Shown here piece after piece: positions 54,845 through 63,030 of a stretch of DNA of 64,000 bases. A program made the translations under genes and the position numbers. The DNA lies in the NCBI RefSeq assembly GCF_910592395.1, contig NC_088325.1, forward strand, positions 5,363,501-5,427,500, given 5' to 3'. Source of the DNA: Lineus longissimus (lineage: Eukaryota > Nemertea > Pilidiophora > Heteronemertea > Lineidae). Positions within the stretch are counted from its first letter, which is position 1, and each line of letters begins with the position of its first letter. The notes beneath the pieces were generated by a model, which had not been told where the DNA came from, ran no database searches, and worked only from the letters and a program-made list of their open reading frames with translations.

Positions 54845-57800
54845 ATGACTGATAAGAATCAGAAAAAACTTTGCACTACATGTGACAAGTACATATCCTA
54901 CAATAATATGGCTATTCACAGGAGAACCAAAGGTCACTTAAGTAAATTAAATCCGGATTATGTCCCTATTGCTCAACCCCGAGCCCCATCCCTGATCCCT
55001 AAAACTATGGATAAGAAACTTGCATTTGAGGAAAATGAGCTAGATGGCATAAAGAAAGTGAGTGGAATAGAAATAGTAAAACAATTTGGCAAGCCTGTAG
55101 TCACCATTAGTTTGAAGATTGACAGAGAAGCTAAACAAGTGTATGAATACAGAGATAAATTAGAGGAGGTATTATTTCAACTCAATGATTACCATCACAA
55201 AATTAGCATATCAGTATTTGCTCAGTTTGATCGTCAGGGTGAAAGTGTAACACACCCCATACAGTCTCCAATGGAAAGCATAATTTCAAGGAACCAGGCA
55301 ATTTATGCCATAACCAACCAGTTAAACTACATTAAGACACAGATTGAGGAAAGGTACTTTCAAGGTTTTGGACTTACTTTAAATAAAATAGAGTCTTGTA
55401 ACATGACCATCTGTTCTTACAAGAGGTGTAAAGGTGGTCATTACACTAAATTACCATTTAAAACAAAAGCAGTAATAAATGTGGAATCAAATGACAATAA
55501 ATGTTTTCTCTGGTCTTTATTGGCCGCTAAATATCTGAAAGAAAATCCAGAGACGGACTTTGTCCTGAGAGCAGAGCTCGAGAGTACATTCAATATCACT
55601 ACTGATATCAAAATCAAATCATTTCCTGTATGTATTCAAAAGGATATCCCTAAGATAGAGAGTGATAATAATCTCAAGATTAATGTGTTCAAGTTAGAGA
55701 ACGAATGGGCTAAGAGCACCTGTGAGGCAAAACTAGAACCTCTCTACCTGTCCAAGAATTATGATGATGATGATGTCATCGATCTGTTGTATTTCAAGGA
55801 CCATTTCATGTACATAAGAGACATCAATCTTTTCTTCAGGACACTAGCTCATAGAGTGTATCTTTGCAGGAGATGCATGAATTACTTTTACAGGAAGTCA
55901 ACACTAGATAAACATAAAAAGAAATGTGGAGAACACGATTACTGTAAGATTACTTTGCCTCCACCTAACAGTAAATGGTCACAAATTAAATTTGAAAAAC
56001 ACTCATTCAAAAATAGAGTTCCGTTTGTGATCTATGCTGATTTCGAAGCGATAAGCGAACCTTGTTCTTCTGCCGAAGGCAACATACCAGTAGTATCAGT
56101 AGAGCCACCTATGATGAAAGAACCGAGTTCAAAGAAACTTTTTAAACAAAATGCATCAGCTGTTGGTGTTTATGTTCACTCAGACTACACACACCTTTAC
56201 AGTAGCCAGTATGTGTCTCACAGGGGTGCTGATGTTGTAGATGTGTTCTGTAATTGGTTAATCAGGATGGAAGAACAATTCTCTAATTTATTGAGCTGTA
56301 ACTTTCCTCTAACAATGACAGATGAAGACTGGCATAAATATCAATTAGAAACACATTGTTACTATTGTAATCAACCTTTGGGATATGACAAGGTCAAGGA
56401 TCATGATCACTACTGTGGTAGATATCGAGGTGCTGCTCACAACTCGTGTAATTTGAATGAAAAGAAAGCTATGTTTGTTCCAGTGTTTTTTCACAATCTC
56501 AGTAATTACGATTCTCACTTATTTATTAAAGAATTAATGAATAAGCTACCGAAGTACAAGAAACTGAAAATACTTGCCAAAACATCAGAGGAATACATCT
56601 CATTTCAGTTCGGTTGTTTCAGGTTTTTGGACTCGTACAGATTCCTGCAGTCCAGTTTAGACAACATAACCAAATCAATGTTGGATGATGATTTTAAAAT
56701 TACCAGACAGCTGTTCCCAAATACCACTGACTTTAAGCTATTGAGGAAGAAGGGTTCAGTACCTTACTCTTTTTACACATCACATGAAAGCTACAATGTT
56801 ACTTACCTAGAAAAGTCTATGTTTTTTGACGAATTGAAAAATGAAATGGCACCTGATTCTGCCTATGATGAGGCTAAGGTAATATGGGATCATTTCAAGA
56901 TCAGGAATCACGATGAGTTCATTGACCTCTACCTCAAAACTGATGTGATCCTTTTAGCTGATTTATTTGAGAAATTCAGGGATGTCAATTTGAACTACTT
57001 TCAGATAGATCCCTGTCACTGTTACTCGGCACCAGGCCTAACCTGGCAAGCTGGTTTAAAGTACACAGGAATAAACCTAGAACTACTGACTGATACCAAC
57101 ATTTTACTTACTTTTGAGAAAGCAATACGAGGTGGAATTTCGGGTGTTATGGGAACAAGACATGTCAAGGCAGATGAACACCACAAACTACTCTACATAG
57201 ACGCAAATAATCTCTACGGCTGGTCCATGATGGAACCTCAACCCTATGGTAGTTTTGAAATGATAGATATTGATCCACTCGAGCTATGCTCTCAGGACAA
57301 AGCTCGACTTAACATGAATGTTATCAGTAAAGAGCAGATTATGGCAATTCCAAGTGATAGTGAAGTAGGCTACTTCTTAGAGGTTGATTTGGAGTATCCA
57401 GGAAATATTAAATTTAAGTCAAGGAACTTTCCATTCTGTCCCGAATCTCTCTTTATTGAAGATGATGAATTAAGTCCTTACCAGAGAGAGTTACTGGGCG
57501 ATGATAAAAGATCAAATGTAGAGAAACTAATACTAACACAAAAGGATAAAACTAATTACATAGTGCATTACAGAATGCTACAATTTTACCTAAAGCACGG
57601 AATGGTACTTAAGAGGGTTCATTCAGTGATAAGCTTTAAACAATCAAAGTGGTTAGCACCATACATTGATTTTAACACTAAAAGACGTATGGATTCTAAG
57701 ACTGATTTTGAGAAAGACTATTTTAAACTGATGAACAATGCGTTCTATGGAAAAACTTGTGAGAATGTAAGGAACAGGGTTGAAATTGAATTTGTATCGG

Positions 57801-58528
57801 ACGGGGAGAGAGCCAGGAATGTAATGGCCAATCCCAGGTTTTCATCGATATGCGTATTTGACGAACATAATGCTGCTATTAGCATGAGGAAAACATCAAT
57901 GAAATTCAACAAACCAATCTACATAGGAGCTTCAGTACTTGAATTGTCTAAATTATTAATGTATGAATTCTATTATGAAGTTCTTCAACCGTACTTTGGT
58001 GAGAAAAATATTGAACTGCTGTATCTAGATACAGATTCCTTTGTACTTAACATTAATACTGATGACTTAACTAAAGACTTAAAGGAGTTGAGACACTATT
58101 TTGACTTCAGTAATTATCCAAAAGATCATCCACTCTATGATACCAGTAAGAAGAAGGTACCAGGCTACTTTAAGGATGAGCTAGGAGGAGTAGAGATGAC
58201 TGAATTCATTGCCCTGAGAAGTAAGATGTACGCTTACAGAGCAAAAGATTACGATTCTAAGAAATTGAAGGGTATTGCCAAGAATGTAGTAAGGAGAAAT
58301 ATCTCATTTGATGACTATGTTGATTGTCTTGAAAAGAGTAGGTCATTTTACCACAAGATGAGACACTTAAGATCAGATAAACACCAAATCTATTTGGAAG
58401 AAGTTGACAAAAAAAGCCTCAGTCCTTTTGATGACAAGAGGTTCATACTTGAAGATGGAATAAGCACCTTACCATTTGGAATGTATTATGAAGGCTACAT
58501 AGATTACAGCGATTCAAACTTCGCTTGA
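54845..58528 (+). CDS. protein-primed family B DNA polymerase
   Basis: About 1227 residues from the ATG at 54845. N-terminal C2H2 finger (residues 10-31), the block SNDNKCFLWSLLAAKY (about 215-230), and a second C2H2 (341-361). Exonuclease motifs: YADFEA (about 398-402), HNLSNYDSH and YLKTDVILLADL. Between Exo I and Exo II is a Cys/His cluster CYYCNQPLGYDKVKDHDHYC (about 505-524). Polymerase motifs: A IDANNLYGW (Asp about 786), B KLMNNAFYGK (about 961-970), C YLDTDS (about 1060-1065). All catalytic residues are present. Two hairpin units are inside: DFVLRAELES (about 238-247, before the exonuclease) and LELCSQDKARL (about 812-822, between A and B). It replicates the element by protein priming. 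Confidence 0.96.
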   Translation: MTDKNQKKLCTTCDKYISYNNMAIHRRTKGHLSKLNPDYVPIAQPRAPSLIPKTMDKKLAFEENELDGIKKVSGIEIVKQFGKPVVTISLKIDREAKQVYEYRDKLEEVLFQLNDYHHKISISVFAQFDRQGESVTHPIQSPMESIISRNQAIYAITNQLNYIKTQIEERYFQGFGLTLNKIESCNMTICSYKRCKGGHYTKLPFKTKAVINVESNDNKCFLWSLLAAKYLKENPETDFVLRAELESTFNITTDIKIKSFPVCIQKDIPKIESDNNLKINVFKLENEWAKSTCEAKLEPLYLSKNYDDDDVIDLLYFKDHFMYIRDINLFFRTLAHRVYLCRRCMNYFYRKSTLDKHKKKCGEHDYCKITLPPPNSKWSQIKFEKHSFKNRVPFVIYADFEAISEPCSSAEGNIPVVSVEPPMMKEPSSKKLFKQNASAVGVYVHSDYTHLYSSQYVSHRGADVVDVFCNWLIRMEEQFSNLLSCNFPLTMTDEDWHKYQLETHCYYCNQPLGYDKVKDHDHYCGRYRGAAHNSCNLNEKKAMFVPVFFHNLSNYDSHLFIKELMNKLPKYKKLKILAKTSEEYISFQFGCFRFLDSYRFLQSSLDNITKSMLDDDFKITRQLFPNTTDFKLLRKKGSVPYSFYTSHESYNVTYLEKSMFFDELKNEMAPDSAYDEAKVIWDHFKIRNHDEFIDLYLKTDVILLADLFEKFRDVNLNYFQIDPCHCYSAPGLTWQAGLKYTGINLELLTDTNILLTFEKAIRGGISGVMGTRHVKADEHHKLLYIDANNLYGWSMMEPQPYGSFEMIDIDPLELCSQDKARLNMNVISKEQIMAIPSDSEVGYFLEVDLEYPGNIKFKSRNFPFCPESLFIEDDELSPYQRELLGDDKRSNVEKLILTQKDKTNYIVHYRMLQFYLKHGMVLKRVHSVISFKQSKWLAPYIDFNTKRRMDSKTDFEKDYFKLMNNAFYGKTCENVRNRVEIEFVSDGERARNVMANPRFSSICVFDEHNAAISMRKTSMKFNKPIYIGASVLELSKLLMYEFYYEVLQPYFGEKNIELLYLDTDSFVLNINTDDLTKDLKELRHYFDFSNYPKDHPLYDTSKKKVPGYFKDELGGVEMTEFIALRSKMYAYRAKDYDSKKLKGIAKNVVRRNISFDDYVDCLEKSRSFYHKMRHLRSDKHQIYLEEVDKKSLSPFDDKRFILEDGISTLPFGMYYEGYIDYSDSNFA
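55553..55585. repeat. double-hairpin element 11 (inside the polymerase)
   Basis: Reverse 33 bp, loops TTT and AGA, perfect stems; in frame as TDFVLRAELES. As in element 2, the loop avoids a TAG in this frame. Confidence 0.92.
57277..57309. repeat. double-hairpin element 12 (inside the polymerase palm region)
   Basis: Forward 33 bp; GAGC-TAT-GCTC perfect, second stem changed (GGAC-AAA-GCTC). In frame as LELCSQDKARL about 25 residues after motif A. Confidence 0.9.
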
Positions 58529-58650
58529 GTCGAGCTTTGCTCTCTGGACTTTGTCCTAGTACGACTAAGTCCAGAGAACAAAGTTCGATTAGGACTTTGT
58601 CCTGAGAGCATAGCTCGATTAGGACTACGTCTTGAGAACAAAGTTCGATT
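58528..58650. repeat. cluster of four double-hairpin units (13a-d) after the polymerase gene
   Basis: 13a starts on the last base of the polymerase stop codon. 13b (58561-58590), 13c (58591-58620) and 13d (58621-58650) are direct tandem 30-bp units ending TTCGATT or CTCGATT. 13b and 13d carry the compensated stem GAAC-AAA-GTTC, while 13c keeps GAGC-ATA-GCTC. This fixes the basic unit at 30 bp. Confidence 0.92.
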
Positions 58651-58779
58651 AAACTAATGAATAGGGTGGTGCTGATGGTAGTGTTACTTGGTGAAATTCA
58701 TCCCTAACACCGAAGTCATGATAATAGTGATAGTGATACACCACATTAGGATTAGGACGTAGTCTGGGTCCTGTTTGAT

Positions 58780-59439
58780 TTACTGAACTTTTAGTTTTTC
58801 TAGCATCTCTGTCTGTGCTAGTTTTTTTCCTTCTTCTAAAAAAGTCTTCTTTAAAGACTCTACATCAACAGCTGAACTTGCCTCCCTTTGTTTTTTCCTA
58901 ATGGCATTTTTCATCGAAATGTATTTCTCCTTCTCCTTGAGAATCAAAGTAAACTCATCTGTAGATATGTGAGAATCGGTTAAGGCTTTACTAACCAAAT
59001 CATTGATTGTGTTCAGTTTTGAAATTGCCAACATTCTGATATTCTCATGTTTTTCAATTTTCTTAAGAATATTCTTTTTCTCCCAGCCTAAGGCTGATGA
59101 AATAATGGCACTACCTATTGTTACGCCACCCAAAGCTAAGCCTATCGGTGCAGTGATGACACCAGCTAGAGCGGAAACACCAACAGATCCGGCTGCTACG
59201 CTAGTTAAATTAAGGAAATGGCTAATGCCAGTAATTACGCTAAATGCTTTTTTGTACTTTGAAAATATCTTTCTTCTAAATTCAATCTCGCTTTCTAAGA
59301 AACTCTTAACCTCACATATTTGTTGTAGTCTGAAAGCCTGAGGGTTACTTTCTGTATGCTTTTCAGACCTTTCATAGTTCAAATGACTTTCAGAGTTTAA
59401 ATTACTTAAATCTGGATAAACCTTATTGTCTCCATCCAT
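58780..59439 (-). CDS. Polinton-associated membrane protein with Gly-rich hydrophobic core
   Basis: 219 residues; ATG in TTAAATGG. The pattern is acidic start, helix (SFLESEIEFRRKIFSKYKKA), a 45-residue hydrophobic Gly/Ala-rich stretch (GISHFLNLTSVAAGSVGVSA ... APIGLALGGVTIGSA) and basic helices (IEKHENIRMLAISKLNTI). I associate this pattern with uncharacterised proteins frequent in Polintons. Membrane insertion or lysis is possible but unproven. The stop is near 58780, 130 bp from the hairpin cluster of the convergent polymerase gene. Confidence 0.65.
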   Translation of the reverse strand: MDGDNKVYPDLSNLNSESHLNYERSEKHTESNPQAFRLQQICEVKSFLESEIEFRRKIFSKYKKAFSVITGISHFLNLTSVAAGSVGVSALAGVITAPIGLALGGVTIGSAIISSALGWEKKNILKKIEKHENIRMLAISKLNTINDLVSKALTDSHISTDEFTLILKEKEKYISMKNAIRKKQREASSAVDVESLKKTFLEEGKKLAQTEMLEKLKVQ

Positions 59440-59443
59440 TTAA

Positions 59444-59731
59444 TTAGTGGGAATAACTAGAATCAGTTGTTCTGTCATTTCTAGTGTTTAGTGTTGATCC
59501 TACAGACACTACAGGTTTTTGAAGTACATTAAATTTTAAAGGTTTTTCTGACCCAACAGGTTTTTCTGTCCCAGCAGGTTTTTCTGTCCCAGCAGGCACA
59601 GCAGGTTTTAAAGGTTTTTCGGGACCAGACTCCAACTTTGACTCTACTTCTGCCTCTAATTCTCTATGAAATCGTTCTAATCTTTCTTTCCAATTACGTG
59701 GTCGTTTTGTGTAACCCCAAGTTCTATTCAT
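59444..59731 (-). CDS. small Pro/Lys repeat protein, unknown
   Basis: 95 residues; ATG in TTAATTAAATG. Basic start (RTWGYTKRPRNWKERLERF), then GTEKPAGTEKPVGSEKPLK repeats. It ends 4 bp before the start of the 219-residue gene, like a tightly packed viral operon. Function unknown. Confidence 0.55.
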   Translation of the reverse strand: MNRTWGYTKRPRNWKERLERFHRELEAEVESKLESGPEKPLKPAVPAGTEKPAGTEKPVGSEKPLKFNVLQKPVVSVGSTLNTRNDRTTDSSYSH

Positions 59732-59750
59732 TTAATTAAGTAAAATAAAA

Positions 59751-60707
59751 TCAATTCACTGCAAAGAGTAAATTTCTTTCAAGTCTATTATTCAACTTAA
59801 TCATCTCGTTTATGATTTCTGTCTGACTACATATGTTAATGTTCTGGTTCATTCTCATGTTATTATTTAAATTCGATAATCTATCAAGCAGAATCATATT
59901 TTCATCACGAAGATAATCCCCGAAATGCTGTGATATCACTATTTTCCAATTTGGTATTACATCCTGGTCTCGAAAGACAAACCAGTTTTCACTTCTCATT
60001 TTTACCATGAAATCCATTGACCTATCCAATTGATCCTTAAATAGTGTGTAGTCTACTTTAGCACTCTTCTGTCTGTTTTCCGTCTTTTCCATTGGTCTAA
60101 TGTTAAACCAAGCAAAGCACAGTTCAGGTTTATCTTTGAATTCCTTGATTGGTAAGACATGATCCAACTCTTCTTCTACTATTCGAACTCTGTTCTCGGG
60201 ACTTTGTCCTATTGGAGATAGACTCCTCTGATACTTTAACCACTGTGAGAAGAAACTGTCTGTACATCCTAGATTAAATGAGGAATTACCTTTACACTCT
60301 CCCTTAGAAATGCGGTTTAGACCAACTCTAATTTTGTGTCTGTCTCTATTACCATTTTGGTCAAGGTAATCCTTTTTGTAATATGAATTAAAACATGATC
60401 TACAGTTACCTCTATTTCCGTCTTTACCAAATTCACCATCACTTAGTAATTTATTTTCATAACATTTATTACATCCCTTGATTTTACTTGAACCACATTC
60501 TTTACAGTAATCAAGTAGTTTATTACGCCTGTTCTTTTCAAAATTAATTTCAGGTTTCTTTTCACAGCACTTAACACAATAAATTGTAGGTCCTGAAATT
60601 ACTGGTTGTTGCTGATACATAGGTTGCTGCTGAAACATAGGTTGCTGCTGATACATAGGTTGTTGCTGATACACATTGACAGTAGCATTAAATATTGCTC
60701 CATCCAT
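59751..60707 (-). CDS. zinc-finger HNH endonuclease
   Basis: 318 residues. The start has four QQQPM repeats; then paired Cys motifs (C44-C47, C68-C71, C79-C82, C102-C105) typical of zinc-ribbon HNH proteins; then LGCTDSFFSQWLKYQ; then the HNH core LDHVLPIKEF (about 181-190) and FNIRPMEKTENRQKSAK (about 201-217). The Asp-His, Asn and Asn-Lys positions are all present. A hairpin unit (IGQSPENRVR) lies between the WLKYQ helix and the DHV strand, where relatives have a short loop. The predicted activity is metal-dependent DNA cleavage, perhaps in packaging or host competition (inference). Confidence 0.8.
   Translation of the reverse strand: MDGAIFNATVNVYQQQPMYQQQPMFQQQPMYQQQPVISGPTIYCVKCCEKKPEINFEKNRRNKLLDYCKECGSSKIKGCNKCYENKLLSDGEFGKDGNRGNCRSCFNSYYKKDYLDQNGNRDRHKIRVGLNRISKGECKGNSSFNLGCTDSFFSQWLKYQRSLSPIGQSPENRVRIVEEELDHVLPIKEFKDKPELCFAWFNIRPMEKTENRQKSAKVDYTLFKDQLDRSMDFMVKMRSENWFVFRDQDVIPNWKIVISQHFGDYLRDENMILLDRLSNLNNNMRMNQNINICSQTEIINEMIKLNNRLERNLLFAVN
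60183..60212. repeat. double-hairpin element 14 (inside the HNH gene)
   Basis: 30 bp, compensated stem GAAC-TCT-GTTC, spacer TCG, then GGAC-TTT-GTCC. In frame as IGQSPENRVR. Confidence 0.9.
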
Positions 60708-60795
60708 TTCTTTCTTTATTTAGTAGGACATTTTTTTTTTAAATTACGTTTTTCGAACTTGTTCTTGTGACTTAAGTCACTTTAGAGACTTTATT

Positions 60796-61890
60796 TCATT
60801 TCAATGATTTGATATCAGAAACTGGTAACCATTCATTGAACTTATCACTGTAACCCTTCCACTTCACTAATCCGTATTTCTTGCCTTTACTGGTCTTGTA
60901 CCTTAGGATTTTCTCGATCTTGTACTCTAGCTGGTCAGGATTAGGAACATAGCTCAATTCCTCTTCATAGAAATATCCTTGAATTTCTTCTTTGTGGTAA
61001 TCCTCAAGCTGGTAGACGATAGGGTGAGTAAATATGATCTGTTTGATTTGGAACACCTCCTCAGTGTAGTTGGGCATGTAACCTTTACCGAAAATGGACT
61101 TGTACTTTGAAATTCTTACACTGTCACCTACTTTGTACTTTGGATCACCAAATGTCTCATTGAGGTGAACACCGTAAAGATTGTACCACACTGTTCCTTC
61201 GTTTTCCATCTTTCTGGCGTCTACAGGTTTCATACCTATTGATGAGTGAAATGTGTTATTGTAGCCGCTGACCAGGTCATCCAGAACATCAATCCACTTG
61301 TCAGTCTCCTTAGCGGTGAAATAACGCCACATTTTTTCTTTAAGGGTTCTATTGAATCTCTCTACTACTGCTGCCTTCTTATCAGATTTTGTGGAGAACC
61401 AGTCTATGTCATTTTCTGTTAAAAGTTCCTTGAAGTGTTTGTTGTAAAATTCTTTACCGTCATCAAACTGGATTTTCGTTGGTTTTGCTTCCTCAAATAT
61501 CACTTTAAATGCATCTCTGATTTCTTCTCCCCTCTTACTCTTAACTGCTAGAGCCCAAGAAAAACGACTAAATAGATCTATGACTGTTAAAATGAATCTG
61601 AAACCCTTATTCTTACTCTCGAATTTCTGCATGTCAACCAGATCTGCTTGCCATTGTTGATCGATGTACGATACCATTGTCTTCCTGAAGGTGAATTTCT
61701 TAATGGCCGGTTTGTGTAGTTGGTGAGTTGGTAGTGTTTCTAGAAATTCTTTCACTTCTTTTTTTTTAATAAGTTTACCATCTTCCTTGACCTGTTTCCA
61801 CATCTTACTCAAAGAACTGTAAGCCACGGGACTCTCAGGGTTGTAGTACAAATCCCTTAGATACTGCTGTGTGTCATCCTTTACATTCAT
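60796..61890 (-). CDS. Polinton integrase (retroviral type) with chromodomain
   Basis: 364 residues, ATG in TTTAAATG. The DDE core has Asp83 in QWQADLVDM, Asp143 in IQFDDGKEF and Glu177 in AAVVERFNRTLK. An SH3-like part follows (YKVGDSVRISKYKSIFGKG). A C-terminal chromodomain spans about 322-362 (KYGLVKWKGYSDKFNEWLPV). It inserts the element with a 6-bp duplication in known Polintons. All key residues are present and no hairpin unit is inside. It diverges from the ATPase gene across 4 bp. Confidence 0.96.
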   Translation of the reverse strand: MNVKDDTQQYLRDLYYNPESPVAYSSLSKMWKQVKEDGKLIKKKEVKEFLETLPTHQLHKPAIKKFTFRKTMVSYIDQQWQADLVDMQKFESKNKGFRFILTVIDLFSRFSWALAVKSKRGEEIRDAFKVIFEEAKPTKIQFDDGKEFYNKHFKELLTENDIDWFSTKSDKKAAVVERFNRTLKEKMWRYFTAKETDKWIDVLDDLVSGYNNTFHSSIGMKPVDARKMENEGTVWYNLYGVHLNETFGDPKYKVGDSVRISKYKSIFGKGYMPNYTEEVFQIKQIIFTHPIVYQLEDYHKEEIQGYFYEEELSYVPNPDQLEYKIEKILRYKTSKGKKYGLVKWKGYSDKFNEWLPVSDIKSLK

Positions 61891-61897
61891 TTAAATG
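61888..61897. promoter_or_regulatory. shared start palindrome CATTTAAATG of integrase and ATPase
   Basis: The complement of CAT (61888-61890) is the integrase start and ATG (61895-61897) is the ATPase start, with only TTAA between. Both genes therefore read TTTAAATG. Neither can have an independent upstream promoter outside the other's coding sequence. The motif equals the TAAATG late-promoter element of poxviruses. Confidence 0.7.
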
Positions 61898-62515
61898 AGT
61901 GAAGTATTTATTTACGAGCCACACAATATGTTAATTTCTGGTGTTACCAATTGTGGTAAGACATATTTTGCCCTTGACCTCTTAGAAAAGGAGTATCGGC
62001 ACAAGTTCCAGAACATAGTAATTTTCTGTCCAACATATTTCAACAATAAGACATATGAAAGGAAATGGATTTATCAAGACAAGAACGTCTACATAGTTAA
62101 TCCCGAAGCTGTGGCCAGTAATTTGGACCTTGTGCTTCAGTTTGCTACTCTGACCTTTGCTGGTTCTAACACATTATTCCTCATTGATGACTGTGCTAAT
62201 TTGAGAGACACAAAAAAGAAGGTGTCCGAGTTATGTAATCTTGCCTTTTCCGGCAGGCACTACAATCTCACTGTTTGGTTACTAGTTCAGAAGTACAATT
62301 CAGTTGTTAAGGACTACAGAGAGAACATAAGAATTTTAGTATTATTTTTTAATAAGGATGAATCAGCCATGAAAGATGCCTTAGAAGAAAACAGTGTTAT
62401 TCCTAAGGAGAAAAGACAGTACTACATAGAAGAACTTAAGATGAAAAAAGGATCAAAACTGATCATTAGACTACAACATCCATTTGGATTTACTCTTTCA
62501 CATCTAAAATCTTAG
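61895..62515 (+). CDS. A32/FtsK-type DNA packaging ATPase
   Basis: 206 residues. Walker A GVTNCGKT (16-23), Walker B LFLIDD (94-99), and the block FSGRHYNLTVWLLVQ (118-132) with the conserved Arg and Gln of this family. Length and motifs match Polinton/adintovirus and virophage packaging ATPases of the HerA/FtsK superfamily, which drive DNA into capsids. No hairpin unit is inside. A short GGAC-TGT-GTCC repeat follows the stop. Confidence 0.95.
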   Translation: MSEVFIYEPHNMLISGVTNCGKTYFALDLLEKEYRHKFQNIVIFCPTYFNNKTYERKWIYQDKNVYIVNPEAVASNLDLVLQFATLTFAGSNTLFLIDDCANLRDTKKKVSELCNLAFSGRHYNLTVWLLVQKYNSVVKDYRENIRILVLFFNKDESAMKDALEENSVIPKEKRQYYIEELKMKKGSKLIIRLQHPFGFTLSHLKS

Positions 62516-62526
62516 TCCCGCTTCTC

Positions 62527-62568
62527 ATCATCAGGACTGTGTCCGATCATCAGGACTGTGTCCGATCA
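62527..62568. repeat. single-hairpin derivative of the double-hairpin family (15)
   Basis: Two tandem copies of ATCAGGACTGTGTCCG (GGAC-TGT-GTCC). Only the second hairpin of the family is present, between the convergent ATPase and 152-residue genes; the second copy overlaps the end of the latter. Confidence 0.75.
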
Positions 62569-63008
62569 GTTGTCTTAGTCTTTCTAACCCTAGTAAAATA
62601 ATAAATTATTAACCCTAAACCACTAAGTCCTAGGATAATCCATAGGTACTCGTATTTCTTCATTTCATCACTAGGTTGGTAGTAATCACTTAATTGTGGT
62701 CGCTGAGATAGTACAATAGTTCTTTCTGGATGTAAATGATTGTAAACAGTAAGTGCTGAATCAGTATCGTTAAAATCAATAGAAGCGTCTCTTTCTCTCT
62801 TTAATTCAAGATTAACGAAGTCAATGGTACTTTTCCTATGCTCATCCCATTCTGTGGAGGCCTTCTGTAATTGCTCCTGAGCCAAATCATGTCTTTTCAC
62901 TTCAGTCTCATAGCCATTCTTGTCTAGTTTTTTAAAAAGGTAACCGGATCCAGTGAATGCTAATCCATTGATTATTGCAGATCCAAATAACATGCCAATG
63001 CCAGCCAT
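62550..63008 (-). CDS. Polinton two-membrane-segment protein
   Basis: 152 residues; ATG in ATTAAATGG. Hydrophobic start (IGMLFGSAIINGLAFTGSGY), a charged helical middle (RHDLAQEQLQKASTEWDEHR), a short DFNDTDSALTVYNHL segment, PQLSDYYQPSDE, then a second membrane segment (LWIILGLSGLGLIIYYF) and a basic end. I recognise this arrangement from many animal Polintons; its function is unknown, probably in the virion membrane or assembly. Confidence 0.7.
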   Translation of the reverse strand: MAGIGMLFGSAIINGLAFTGSGYLFKKLDKNGYETEVKRHDLAQEQLQKASTEWDEHRKSTIDFVNLELKRERDASIDFNDTDSALTVYNHLHPERTIVLSQRPQLSDYYQPSDEMKKYEYLWIILGLSGLGLIIYYFTRVRKTKTTDRTQS

Positions 63009-63030
63009 TTAATTCCAATGAATTTTAATT

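Noticed and set aside
58753-58776. A further hairpin unit (GGACGTAGTCTGGGTCC)
   Set aside because: Stems and spacing do not match the family well enough to count it.
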